Notes under the pieces: generated by a model
What the model was told of the DNA's origin: nothing
What the model saw: only the letters and a program-made list of their open reading frames with translations
Databases searched by the model: none
Assembly (NCBI RefSeq): GCF_040932005.1
Contig: NZ_CP162414.1
Coordinates: 2,135,501 to 2,199,500, forward strand
From: Aestuariibius sp. HNIBRBA575
Lineage (GTDB): Bacteria; Pseudomonadota; Alphaproteobacteria; Rhodobacterales; Rhodobacteraceae
DNA: 64,000 bases
Direction: 5' to 3'
In this document: one piece after another, positions 35,550 through 44,499 of the stretch
Position numbering within the stretch: the first letter of the stretch is position 1
Layout of the letters: each line of letters begins with the position of its first letter
Translations under genes and position numbers: made by a program

Positions 35550-37400
35550 TTATCCCAGAACGCCACGCCCCTGCATCAAGGCCGATTGCATGGTTTTTAC
35601 CACCACAAACGCATCCCTTAGATGGCTGCGTTCAAAATCGGACAGCCCTGACGGGGCCATGTAATTATCCGGCTTTTCCCCGGCTTTGATTTGTGCCGCC
35701 TGATTTTCCAGACGGGTTTGGGCAATCATATCATAGGCATCCAGCAAATCCCGCGCACCGCTGGGCGACACGGCCCCCCTGTCAGGGGCGGCCTGAATAC
35801 GCGCGCGGGTATTGGCGACGGTGATTTTGCCCTGCAGCGCATACATCCGCCCCAGATCAACAATCGGCACGACGCCGTTGGATTTCATATCAATGTGATT
35901 GCGATGTTCACCTGATCGCACCGTGGCAAAGCTTCGGATCAGCCCCAAAGGTGGCACATGGCCCACCGCATTGGTGGCCATATGGGCGGTGAAAAACGAA
36001 TTGCGCGACGTGGCTTTCAACACATCCGTTTGCAACGGCGTGAACAGGGTTTCGTCCCCGTCAATGACCCGCAGATCAAACATCACCGATGCCAGCATCT
36101 GCGCCTCTTTGCTGGGGCGGGCGATCCAATCGTCGAAATAGCCCTGCCACGTGGATTGACGTGCGCACCAACGCAGGTTGGTCGCCATCATATCGCCGGG
36201 GCAATAGACATATCCCGCCACGTTCAGACCATCACAAACGAACTGGGCGAATTTGGCGAAATAGTCCATGTCACGCGGGCTGGCCGCATTGTCGATGATC
36301 AGGCAATTGTCCTGATCGCTGACCCCGGTTTGTTCCTGACGCCCCTGCGATCCACAGGCCGCCCAGCAAAACGGCACAGGCGCGGGCCCAAACTGGTCCT
36401 GCGCCAATGCGATCAACCGGCGGGTCACCCCATCGGCCACATCTGTAATCAGACGGGTGACCACTTCGTGGCGGTTCCCGGCCCCGACCAATTGCACCAA
36501 CAGATCGGGGATATTAGCGGTGATTTTTGCCAGATCAGCTGGGGTCTTGGCGCGGCGCATATCGGCCATCATGCCCGCAGATGTGCTGGCCATGAACCGC
36601 ATCAGATCGGTCTGCGTAACCACCCCGATCAGCTTGGTCCCATCCACCACGGGCAAATGCCCCATATGCCGTTCCATCATCAGATGCAGCACATCCGATC
36701 CGATGGCCGAACTGGGCAACGTGATCAGATCGCGTGTCATGATTTGATCCACGGTGGTATCAATCGGCAGCCCACCCGCAATGGCGCGGTTGGACATGTC
36801 GCGCACGGTCACGATGCCTTTTAGGTCATCCCCATCCGCGACAAACAGGCTGGAAATGCGCGTATCACGCATGATCTGCGCCGCCGCCTGCAATGTTGTG
36901 TCAGACGGGCAGGTTTTGGGATCACGCACCATCAAATCGTCAACACGGGTGGTGGTCAATTCGCCCGCGCGCGTGGTGCTGCGATCCCGCGCAATGTCCC
37001 CCCGATCAAAGAACCGGCGCACCGGATCATGATCCGCCATCAAGGTCGCAAACAAATCGGCGGGGATCAAAAACAGCTTTGTCGGCTCTAAGGTGCGCGC
37101 GGATGTGACGGCGCGCCCATCCTTTAGCAATCCGCGTTCGCCAAATGAATTGCCCCCCGACAGATGCGACAATTCCTGCCCCGTATCGTCAAACACAATC
37201 ACAGTGCCATGTTCGATCACATACAGCCCACGCAGTTTGTTCCCGACGGAATAGACATCGTGATCAGCGGGCAAATCCAGCACGTCGATCCGGTCCGCGA
37301 TCTGCGCGCGCATCGTTTGTGACAGATGATCATAGGGATGCTGGCGTGACAGAAACGTCTGAATTCGGCCTAACATGTGATCCGTTTCGGGTTTGGTCAT
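35550..37400 (-). CDS. cNMP-binding/CBS-pair/DUF294 nucleotidyltransferase-like protein
   Basis: 616 residues in four parts: a cyclic-nucleotide-binding domain (about 15-125, with GNSFGERGLL), two CBS domains (about 150-275, VDDLMVRDP and VDQIMTRDL), a DUF294 nucleotidyltransferase-like core with GSQGRQEQTGVSDQDN (about 350-365) and a DUF294 C-terminal helical domain. The GS-x-GR plus DxD pattern is kept, so it may be active. GlnD-like regulators share this fold. It lies 86 bases downstream of actP in the same orientation; a regulatory role in acetate uptake is an inference from that conserved neighbourhood. Confidence 0.88.
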   Translation of the reverse strand: MTKPETDHMLGRIQTFLSRQHPYDHLSQTMRAQIADRIDVLDLPADHDVYSVGNKLRGLYVIEHGTVIVFDDTGQELSHLSGGNSFGERGLLKDGRAVTSARTLEPTKLFLIPADLFATLMADHDPVRRFFDRGDIARDRSTTRAGELTTTRVDDLMVRDPKTCPSDTTLQAAAQIMRDTRISSLFVADGDDLKGIVTVRDMSNRAIAGGLPIDTTVDQIMTRDLITLPSSAIGSDVLHLMMERHMGHLPVVDGTKLIGVVTQTDLMRFMASTSAGMMADMRRAKTPADLAKITANIPDLLVQLVGAGNRHEVVTRLITDVADGVTRRLIALAQDQFGPAPVPFCWAACGSQGRQEQTGVSDQDNCLIIDNAASPRDMDYFAKFAQFVCDGLNVAGYVYCPGDMMATNLRWCARQSTWQGYFDDWIARPSKEAQMLASVMFDLRVIDGDETLFTPLQTDVLKATSRNSFFTAHMATNAVGHVPPLGLIRSFATVRSGEHRNHIDMKSNGVVPIVDLGRMYALQGKITVANTRARIQAAPDRGAVSPSGARDLLDAYDMIAQTRLENQAAQIKAGEKPDNYMAPSGLSDFERSHLRDAFVVVKTMQSALMQGRGVLG

Positions 37401-37486
37401 GGGTCTCTCTCAAAAGAAAATCCTGCGCCGGGTTATCCGCCGCAGGATGCGTTTGTTCAATGATCTAGCGCAAGGCCAGCATTGGT

Positions 37487-39271
37487 TTAGTGATCCTGAG
37501 CCGCACCTGCGCCACGGGGCACACGCACGCTTTCGACCAGATCTTGGATCTCTTTGGGGGTTTCTTTGGTCATATTGGTCACAATGAACGCCGTGGCAAA
37601 GTTCAGCATCGCACCCACGGCCCCGAAGGATGTGGATTTGATTGTGCCCAACAGAGGGTCCGCATCCGTAAAGGAATTGGTGCCCGGAACAAAGAACCAG
37701 CCTTTGTGCAGGAAGATGTAGATCAGGGTGACAACCAGACCAACCAGCATACCGGCAACAGCGCCTGTATTGTTGATACGTTTGCTAAAGATCCCCATCA
37801 TCAATGCCGGGAAGATCGACGCCGCCGCCAGACCAAAGGCCAGAGCAACCGTTTGCGCCGCAAAGCCCGGAGGGTTCAGACCCAACCAAGTGGCCACACC
37901 AATCGCGACTGCCATGGAAATCCGGGCTGTCAGCAATTCGTTGCGCTCAGACATGTTCGGGGTCAGTTGACCTTTGAACAGATCGTGGGACACAGCAGAC
38001 GAAATCGCCAGCAACAGACCCGCCGCGGTGGACAATGCCGCCGCCAGACCACCCGCAGCCACAAGGCCGATCACCCAACCCGGCAGGTTGGCAATTTCTG
38101 GGTTCGCCAGCACAAGGATGTCGCGGTTGAATTTAACCAATTCATTGCCGGACCAGCCATTGGCCGCCGCACGTTCCTGCAGCTCAGCATTGCTATCGTT
38201 GTAATACTGAATTTGGCCGTCGCCGTTTTTGTCTTCCCAGTCCAACAGACCGGTTTTCTGCCATGTGGCCATCCATGCATAGGCATCATCGTTTTCGATC
38301 ATTTCAACCGTAACAGCCTGACCATCCGTGCCATTTGGCCACATCAGTTCAGAAATGTTCAGACGCGCCATCGCCCCCACAGCCGGAGCCGTCAGATAAA
38401 GCAACGCGATGAACACCAGCGCCCAACCGGCAGACCAACGTGCGTCCGACACTTTGGGCACCGTAAAGAACCGCATGATAACGTGGGGCAGACCCGCCGT
38501 ACCAATCATCAGGGACAAGGTGAACAACACCATGTTCAGCGTGTCGGCGTGATGGGCGGTATATTCGTTAAACCCCAGATCGGTAACAATCGCATCCAGC
38601 TTCGCCAAGAGCGGCTCGCCTGATGCCACGTGATCGCCAAACAGACCCAAAGCTGGGATTGGATTGCCGGTCAGTTGCAGCGAAATAAAGATCGCAGGGA
38701 TTGTATAGGCCAGGATCAGCACGCAGTATTGGGCCACTTGGGTATAGGTCACACCCTTCATGCCGCCAAACACCGCATAGGCAAACACAACAGCCGCGCC
38801 GATGAACAGGCCGGTATCTGTGTCCACTTCCAGGAAACGACCAAAGGCCACGCCCACACCGGTCATCTGACCAATCACATATGTGATCGACGCGGTGATC
38901 AGACAGATCACAGCCACCAGACGTGCGGTTGGCGAATAGAAACGGTCGCCGATAAATTCTGGCACCGTGAACTTGCCGAACTTACGCAGATAAGGCGCAA
39001 GGAGGAGAGCAAGAAGCACGTAGCCACCGGTCCAACCCATCAGGAAGGAAGAATTGTCATAACCGGTAAAAGCAATCAGGCCGGCCATCGAAATGAACGA
39101 CGCCGCAGACATCCAGTCCGCTGCTGTTGCCATGCCATTGACCACAGGATGCACACCCCGGCCAGCGGCGTAAAATTCAGATGTAGACCCGGCACGGGCC
39201 CAAATCGCGATCCCGATATAAAGCGCAAAAGACGCGCCCACAAACAGGAGGTTGAGTGTAAACTGATCCAT
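37487..39271 (-). CDS. Sodium:solute symporter, acetate/short-chain acid permease (ActP-like)
   Basis: A 594-residue SSS-family inner-membrane symporter with about 13 helices. Typical stretches are FYAAGRGVHPVVNGMATAADWMSAASFISMAGL and GGMKGVTYTQVAQY. A large insertion (about 320-380) holds a calcium-loop-like segment DKNGDGQIQYYND. This subtype pairs with DUF4212, which is five bases upstream. Substrate acetate is inferred from acs in the operon. Confidence 0.87.
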   Translation of the reverse strand: MDQFTLNLLFVGASFALYIGIAIWARAGSTSEFYAAGRGVHPVVNGMATAADWMSAASFISMAGLIAFTGYDNSSFLMGWTGGYVLLALLLAPYLRKFGKFTVPEFIGDRFYSPTARLVAVICLITASITYVIGQMTGVGVAFGRFLEVDTDTGLFIGAAVVFAYAVFGGMKGVTYTQVAQYCVLILAYTIPAIFISLQLTGNPIPALGLFGDHVASGEPLLAKLDAIVTDLGFNEYTAHHADTLNMVLFTLSLMIGTAGLPHVIMRFFTVPKVSDARWSAGWALVFIALLYLTAPAVGAMARLNISELMWPNGTDGQAVTVEMIENDDAYAWMATWQKTGLLDWEDKNGDGQIQYYNDSNAELQERAAANGWSGNELVKFNRDILVLANPEIANLPGWVIGLVAAGGLAAALSTAAGLLLAISSAVSHDLFKGQLTPNMSERNELLTARISMAVAIGVATWLGLNPPGFAAQTVALAFGLAAASIFPALMMGIFSKRINNTGAVAGMLVGLVVTLIYIFLHKGWFFVPGTNSFTDADPLLGTIKSTSFGAVGAMLNFATAFIVTNMTKETPKEIQDLVESVRVPRGAGAAQDH

Positions 39272-39276
39272 GGAAA

Positions 39277-39537
39277 TTACTCCTCGACGCCGAATTCACG
39301 GTCGAGCTTGTTCATGCGCCAGGCATAGAAAAAGATCAGACCAAGAAAGACCAGGATCGATCCTTGCTGAGCAAACCAGAAGCCCAGATCGGTGCCGCCC
39401 ACGGAAATTCCCGACAACATCGGGCGCAGCAAAATGCCGAACCCAAAGGACACGACGGCCCAGATGACAAGTGATATCAAAATGATGCGCACATTGGCTG
39501 CCCAATAGGCTGCATCACGACTAGATTGGTCCGACAT
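39277..39537 (-). CDS. DUF4212 small subunit of the SSS symporter
   Basis: 86 residues from the ATG at 39537 with a strong GAGGAGGA site; the open frame runs further upstream without support. Two transmembrane helices (about 15-37 and 52-74) and the family segment YWxxNxRIILISLVIWAVVSFGFGILL. DUF4212 proteins are always found before this kind of SSS symporter and probably form a complex with it. Confidence 0.88.
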   Translation of the reverse strand: MSDQSSRDAAYWAANVRIILISLVIWAVVSFGFGILLRPMLSGISVGGTDLGFWFAQQGSILVFLGLIFFYAWRMNKLDREFGVEE

Positions 39538-39610
39538 GCGGAGTCCTCCTCTGTTCCCGCGCCCGGCATGGGGTGCGGATGGTATGAAACATCGTTTCGG
39601 TTTTTGGGGC

Positions 39611-39629
39611 CTGCGGATCAGATCCGCAG
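39611..39629 (-). other. Stem-loop between adk and DUF4212
   Basis: CTGCGGATC-A-GATCCGCAG, a perfect nine-base inverted repeat in the 106-base gap after adk. The minus strand continues GGCCCCAAAAACC, without a T-run, so partial attenuation within the operon is more likely than full termination. Confidence 0.5.
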
Positions 39630-39643
39630 ACAAGTATTCGGCT

Positions 39644-40327
39644 TTAGGCGGATCGCACGATCTGCTGCAAAGCCTGTGCAATATCGTCAATTGCGCCCAT
39701 GGCGGGCACGGATTGCAGATTGCCCTGCGCGCCGTAATAGGCGATCAGCGGCGCGGTTTCGGCGTGGTATGCCTCTAGACGAGAGGCAACCGTGGCGGCG
39801 TTGTCATCAGCGCGACGTTTGAATTCTTCGCTGCCGCAGCTGTCACATTTTCCGGCCTCGACGGGTTGTTTGAACGTGTCATGGAACCCCTCACCGCAAT
39901 TGGCGCAGGTGTAGCGCCCGGAAATCCGGTCAACCATGGCGGCATCGTCCACTTCCAATGACACCACCGCGCTGATCGACTGGCCTTGTTCGGCCAGCAA
40001 TGTGTCCAGCGCTTCGGCTTGGGCTGCGGTACGGGGGAACCCGTCCAGAATGATCCCCGCGGCCACATCGTCATCACCCAGTCGATCCCGCAGGATGTTG
40101 ATGACGATGTCATCGCTGACCAGACCGCCTGCTGCCATGACAGATTGCGCGGCTTTGCCAGCGTCGGTGCCAGCCGCCACCGCAGCCCGCAACAGATCAC
40201 CGGTGGACAATTGCACCAGACCAAATTGGTCCTGCAACATCCGCGCCTGTGTGCCTTTGCCAGCCCCCGGAGGCCCCAGCAGGATCAGAACAGGGCTTTG
40301 TGTGTTGGGCGTTGCTCCGTCCATCAT
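39644..40327 (-). CDS. adk: Adenylate kinase with zinc-binding lid
   Basis: A 227-residue enzyme interconverting 2 ADP with ATP and AMP. The P-loop is GPPGAGKGT (about 19-27), followed by LSTGDLLRAAV and DGFPRT. The lid carries two CxxC pairs (CANCG and CDSCG), so it binds zinc structurally, as in Gram-positive-type and some alphaproteobacterial forms. It begins two bases after the acs stop, so the AMP made by Acs is recycled by its operon partner. Roseobacters usually have another adk in the ribosomal protein cluster; this may be a second copy. Confidence 0.93.
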   Translation of the reverse strand: MMDGATPNTQSPVLILLGPPGAGKGTQARMLQDQFGLVQLSTGDLLRAAVAAGTDAGKAAQSVMAAGGLVSDDIVINILRDRLGDDDVAAGIILDGFPRTAAQAEALDTLLAEQGQSISAVVSLEVDDAAMVDRISGRYTCANCGEGFHDTFKQPVEAGKCDSCGSEEFKRRADDNAATVASRLEAYHAETAPLIAYYGAQGNLQSVPAMGAIDDIAQALQQIVRSA

Positions 40328-40329
40328 CC

Positions 40330-42294
40330 TTACCCCTTGTTCATGCGGTTTTCGATCAGCTCGTCGACCACAGAAGGATCGGCCAGCGTCGATGTATCGC
40401 CCAATGCGCCATAATCGTTTTCCGCGATTTTACGCAGGATGCGACGCATGATTTTACCGGACCGGGTTTTTGGCAGGCCGGGCGCCCACTGGATCAGATC
40501 CGGCGCCGCAATCGGCCCGATTTCAGTACGAACCCAAGTGCGCAGCTCTTTGCGCAGCTCTTCGCTGGGTTCCTGATCATTCATCAAGGTGACATAGCAA
40601 TAGATGCCCTGCCCTTTGATATCATGCGGATAGCCGACCACGGCGGCTTCGGCGACTTTGGCATGGGCGACCAGCGCGCTTTCAACCTCAGCCGTGCCCA
40701 TCCGGTGACCGGACACGTTGATCACGTCATCCACACGGCCCGTGATCCAGTAATCGCCATCTTCGTCGCGCTTACAGCCGTCACCGGCAAAGTAGTAGCC
40801 TTTGTAGTCGCTGAAATAGGTTTTCTGGAACCGTTCGTGATCGCCCCACACGGTGCGCATCTGACCGGGCCAGCTGTCTTTGATACACAGCACGCCTTCG
40901 GTTGGATAATCGTGGATTTCCTCGCCCGATGTGGGTTCCAGAACCACGGGTTGCACCCCAAAAAACGGCTTCATCGCGGAACCCGGTTTCATCGCATGCG
41001 CACCGGGCAGTGGCGTCATCATGTGCCCCCCCGTTTCGGTCTGCCACCATGTGTCAACGATAGGGCATTTCCCTTTGCCGACCACTTCGTTGTACCAGTT
41101 CCACGCCTCGGGGTTGATCGGTTCGCCCACGGTGCCCAGCACCTTTAGGTCGCTCAGGTCATAGCCTTCGACGAAACTATTGCCTTGCCCCATCAGGGCG
41201 CGCAATGCGGTGGGGGCGGTGTAGAATTGGTTCACTTTGTGTTTTTCACAAACCTGCCAGAACCGGCCTGCATCAGGATAGGTTGGCACGCCCTCGAACA
41301 TCACGGTGGTCGCCCCATTGGCCAGCGGCCCATAGACGATATAGCTGTGCCCCGTGACCCAGCCCACATCGGCCGTACACCAGAACACATCGCCATCGTG
41401 ATAATCAAACGTGATTTCCTGTGTCATGGACGCAAAAACCAGATAGCCACCAGATGTGTGCACCACGCCTTTGGGCTGACCGGTAGAGCCAGATGTATAT
41501 AGCACAAAGAGCGGATCTTCGGCGTTCATTTCCGCGGGCGTACAATAAGAGGACGCTTCGGCGGCCAATGCGTTATAATCGTGATCGCGGTCCTGAATCC
41601 AAGTGGTTTGATCGCCGGTGCGTTTCACCACCAGAACCTGAACACTGTCTTTGCAATGCAGCAAAGCCGCGTCGGTGTTGGATTTCAGCCCGGTTTTGCG
41701 GCCACCGCGGGGGGCAGTGTCAGCAGTGATCACCACCTTGGCGTCACAGCCATTGATCCGGGCCCCCAACGCATCGGGGCTAAAGCCCGCAAAGACGATG
41801 GAATGGATCGCACCAATGCGCGCACAGGCTAGCATGGCATAGGCGGCTTCGGGAATCATCGGCAGATAGATCACAACCCGGTCGCCTTTGCCCACGCCCA
41901 GACCTTTTAGGACATTGGCCATGCGGCTGACATTTTCCAATAGCTGAATATAGCTGATATGCTGCGCGGATTCTGCTGGATCATCCGGCTCAAAAATGAT
42001 CGCCGTTTGATTGCCGCGTGTGGCGACATGGCGGTCGATGCAATTGGCAGACACGTTCAATGTGCCGTCTTCGAACCAATTGATGGCCACTTCGCCGAAA
42101 TTGTAGTTTGTATTCTTGACCTTGGTGAACGGTTTGATCCAGTCAATCCGTTTGCCATGTTCGCCCCAGAACCCGTCCGGGTCCTTGATCGAAGCCGCAT
42201 ACATTTCATTATATTTCGCCTCATCAACATGGGCGTTGGCTGCGAAATCCGCGCTTGGCGGATAAACAGACTTCTGAACTGTTTCGGTGGTCAT
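40330..42294 (-). CDS. acs: Acetyl-CoA synthetase (AMP-forming)
   Basis: A 654-residue ANL-family enzyme making acetyl-CoA from acetate, ATP and CoA through acetyl-AMP. Core motifs: [12 protein letters not shown] (about 264-275), the WWQTETGG block, and YFAGDG followed by [18 protein letters not shown]. The catalytic, acetylatable Lys lies in [11 protein letters not shown] near the C-terminus. The length matches E. coli Acs (652). It heads the operon acs-adk-DUF4212-actP-DUF294-(174 aa)-exonuclease. Confidence 0.97.
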   Translation of the reverse strand: MTTETVQKSVYPPSADFAANAHVDEAKYNEMYAASIKDPDGFWGEHGKRIDWIKPFTKVKNTNYNFGEVAINWFEDGTLNVSANCIDRHVATRGNQTAIIFEPDDPAESAQHISYIQLLENVSRMANVLKGLGVGKGDRVVIYLPMIPEAAYAMLACARIGAIHSIVFAGFSPDALGARINGCDAKVVITADTAPRGGRKTGLKSNTDAALLHCKDSVQVLVVKRTGDQTTWIQDRDHDYNALAAEASSYCTPAEMNAEDPLFVLYTSGSTGQPKGVVHTSGGYLVFASMTQEITFDYHDGDVFWCTADVGWVTGHSYIVYGPLANGATTVMFEGVPTYPDAGRFWQVCEKHKVNQFYTAPTALRALMGQGNSFVEGYDLSDLKVLGTVGEPINPEAWNWYNEVVGKGKCPIVDTWWQTETGGHMMTPLPGAHAMKPGSAMKPFFGVQPVVLEPTSGEEIHDYPTEGVLCIKDSWPGQMRTVWGDHERFQKTYFSDYKGYYFAGDGCKRDEDGDYWITGRVDDVINVSGHRMGTAEVESALVAHAKVAEAAVVGYPHDIKGQGIYCYVTLMNDQEPSEELRKELRTWVRTEIGPIAAPDLIQWAPGLPKTRSGKIMRRILRKIAENDYGALGDTSTLADPSVVDELIENRMNKG

Positions 42295-42680
42295 GGCTTC
42301 CCCTTATGTCTCCTGAAATGGGTTCTTCCGCTCCTACTCGGTAGAACCCTCCCTCTGGTTGCAATAAACGCGTTTTGGGGGAGATTGTATATAAGTGGCT
42401 CTTATTTCGATCTTATTGAGTAAATAATTTTACAGCTTTTTCGTTAAATCAGTAAACGAGACATAATCAACCCCTGCAAACCCCTTTGAATTTGCAGAAA
42501 TTTCGCCGTGATCCATGGCTCAGCTTGTCAATTTTTATCCGCAATACTGGGTAGAACAGACAGATCAGGCCCCGCCTGCGACACCTTGACCTGTCTGTTA
42601 TATCAATAAATCTGGCGGTCTGATCGAATCTGCCCCGCCCCATCAATCGGTTCAGCCCGCTTAGATGGGATTGGCCCGCA
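42295..42680. other. 386-base non-coding region upstream of acs and after the SLAC1 gene
   Basis: Its acs-proximal half is A+T-rich and probably holds the acs promoter; a TATATA at about 42389 (either strand) could be a -10, but no good -35 is paired with it. GGGTTCT at 42320-42326 and AGAACCC at 42343-42349 form a seven-pair stem with a 16-base loop in the expected acs leader. The half nearer the SLAC1 gene shows nothing I can name. Confidence 0.4.
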
Positions 42681-43673
42681 TTAGGCGGCAGGAGCCGGTT
42701 TCGGGGCGGCCTCTTCCTTGAAAATGGCGCCCGAAATCACCCCGGCGCCGGTCTTTGTTAACAACACAGCGACCCCAATGATCAGGGCCACCAGCAACAC
42801 TGCGCCAATGGCCACATGTGGGGTTGATCCGGTGGCCTCAGCAAATCGGAAACTGGCAATTGATGCGGCGGCAATGGGAAAGGACAGCGCCCAAAACGAC
42901 AGCGAAAACGGCAGCGACACCATGCGTGGCAATTGCACGGCGACAATCAGCGTAAACAAATAGGCCCCATTCAGCAAAATCCGCGCAAAGCCATCAACCA
43001 CTCCGCCATTCAGCTGCATCCAAGCGACAAAAGCCACCGCAGGCGGCGCAATCAGAATAACCAAAGTGGGCTGCAAACGCCCGGGCATTGGATCGTGGAA
43101 AATCAGCCGGTTCACCACCAATGTCATCAAGATCACCCAGAAAATCAGCCCAACGGACATAAAATACCAAGACGTTTCAATATACCCCAACGGCACCCCC
43201 GCCAACGGTACAATCACATTGCCCACGGCCGGAATGAACCATGCCGGGGATAATGCACCGGTTTGAAAACTGCGCATGCCTATCCAACCTGATACCACGG
43301 CAATGGTCAGCCCCCCCTGCCCGATCATCCCGATGATCCACAACGGCAATGCCAGTACAGGCGCATGCGTCAAACTGGCTGTGGACAACAACAAAAGCGA
43401 TATGGAAATGGCCGGAAAAAACGCAAGCTTCACTGGGTGGTGCCATTCGGATCGCACAGCATCTGGGTGTAATATTGCCTTTGTGGTATAGGTGATCGAA
43501 ATCAAACCAAACAAAGAAAATGCTATCAGATAGGCAGTCAACCCAACCCAGATTGGCACACCAACCGCAGACGCCGCCGCCTGCAAAGCAAGAGCCAACC
43601 CGGTCATCCCCATCACAATTGCAAATAGAGGAACCGGTGCGTTTTTGAGGCGGTTGATTGGGTCAGAAGTCAT
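42681..43673 (-). CDS. SLAC1/TehA-family anion channel or transporter
   Basis: 330 residues with about ten hydrophobic helices; the ATG at 43673 follows AAAGGACC at suitable spacing, while a GTG six bases earlier is too close to it. Family segments are PVPLFAIVMGMTGLALA at the start, SWYFMSVGLIFWVILM, and LPFSLSFWALSFPIAA. SLAC1/TehA proteins carry anions such as nitrate, chloride or tellurite-related compounds. It is divergent from an Rrf2 regulator with an FNR-like site between them, so expression under nitrosative or low-oxygen conditions is plausible. Confidence 0.87.
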   Translation of the reverse strand: MTSDPINRLKNAPVPLFAIVMGMTGLALALQAAASAVGVPIWVGLTAYLIAFSLFGLISITYTTKAILHPDAVRSEWHHPVKLAFFPAISISLLLLSTASLTHAPVLALPLWIIGMIGQGGLTIAVVSGWIGMRSFQTGALSPAWFIPAVGNVIVPLAGVPLGYIETSWYFMSVGLIFWVILMTLVVNRLIFHDPMPGRLQPTLVILIAPPAVAFVAWMQLNGGVVDGFARILLNGAYLFTLIVAVQLPRMVSLPFSLSFWALSFPIAAASIASFRFAEATGSTPHVAIGAVLLVALIIGVAVLLTKTGAGVISGAIFKEEAAPKPAPAA

Positions 43674-43755
43674 CTTCACGGTCCTTTTGATCGTCGCAAT
43701 CCCACAAATGGGACCATCTACGTCTTCGCACGGGGTGCAATATACATTTGCAAAG

Positions 43756-43767
43756 TGACATATGTCA
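43756..43767. promoter_or_regulatory. 12-bp perfect palindrome upstream of the SLAC1 gene
   Basis: TGACATATGTCA, 83-94 bases before the SLAC1 start. It may be an operator for the divergent Rrf2 regulator; it does not match the long NsrR consensus well. Confidence 0.35.
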
Positions 43768-43895
43768 TTTCACCATCCAGTCACAACATGCAAAACCTAC
43801 AGACACGTTAAAGTGAGCAAACAACCATGCCCGTGCCCGGACAGCCCATTGATCTATCGAAAAAATAGCTTTTTGCACGCAAACCCTGCGTCATA

Positions 43896-43909
43896 TTGAC
43901 TTAGATCAA
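43896..43909. promoter_or_regulatory. FNR/NnrR-type binding site
   Basis: TTGAC-TTAG-ATCAA differs from the FNR/Dnr/NnrR consensus TTGAT-N4-ATCAA at one base. It is 52-65 bases before the Rrf2 start, a distance that suits activation. In roseobacters such sites respond to low oxygen or nitric oxide. Confidence 0.65.
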
Positions 43910-43960
43910 CCTCAGCATCGGCAAATAGCTGCATAATTCACCTAACTTTAGGGGGGCAAT

Positions 43961-44419
43961 ATGCGGCTGACGGTTCGAACAAATCTGGCGATGCGGGTTT
44001 TGATGTTTTGCGCAGTTCATCCAGGGGTAAAGGTGCGAAAACGCCAGATCGCCGAGAGCTGCAACGCCTCAGAAGCTCATTTAGGCATGATTATCAATCA
44101 ACTAAGCCAGACGGGCTTTATTGAAACGATGCGCGGACGAGGCGGCGGTATCCGGTTGGCCTGCCCACCAGCTGACATAACTGTGGGCCGTGTGTTTCGG
44201 GTGTTTGAGGCAGACACGCCGTTTACGGAATGTTTTGCGGGACGCGACAATCATTGCCCGATCACCCCGGCCTGCCGGCTGCGCGGCGCATTATCGCGGG
44301 CGCTGAACGCGTTTTATGCAGAGCTGGATCAGGTCACATTGTCGGAATTGGTCGAGGGCAATACCGGGTTGGAACGAATTTTACAGTTCGAAGGTGGCTG
44401 CCCCGTTTCAACAACCTGA
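43961..44419 (+). CDS. Rrf2-family iron-sulfur regulator, NsrR-like
   Basis: A 152-residue winged-helix protein: LTVRTNLAMRVLMFCAVHPG, then the helix-turn-helix KRQIAESCNASEAHLGMIINQLSQTGFIETMRGRGGGIRLA. The cluster-binding cysteines are spaced C-x7-C-x5-C in CFAGRDNHCPITPAC, close to the NsrR arrangement, so it may carry a nitric-oxide-sensitive Fe-S cluster. It is divergent from the SLAC1 gene. Control of that gene and of itself is the simplest model. IscR- or RirA-like roles are less likely given the Cys spacing. Confidence 0.85.
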   Translation: MRLTVRTNLAMRVLMFCAVHPGVKVRKRQIAESCNASEAHLGMIINQLSQTGFIETMRGRGGGIRLACPPADITVGRVFRVFEADTPFTECFAGRDNHCPITPACRLRGALSRALNAFYAELDQVTLSELVEGNTGLERILQFEGGCPVSTT

Positions 44420-44441
44420 TCCACAAGATTGAATTCAAAGG

Positions 44442-44480
44442 AAAAACGCCCACCCAATGGCGGGGAGGGCGTTTCTTTTT
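44442..44480. terminator. Bidirectional terminator between the Rrf2 and xylG genes
   Basis: AAACGCCC at 44444-44451 pairs with GGGCGTTT at 44467-44474. CTTTTT follows on the plus strand and a GTTTTTCC run on the minus strand, so it can end both convergent genes. Confidence 0.85.
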
Positions 44481-44499
44481 GTATCATGTAGTGGCGGTG

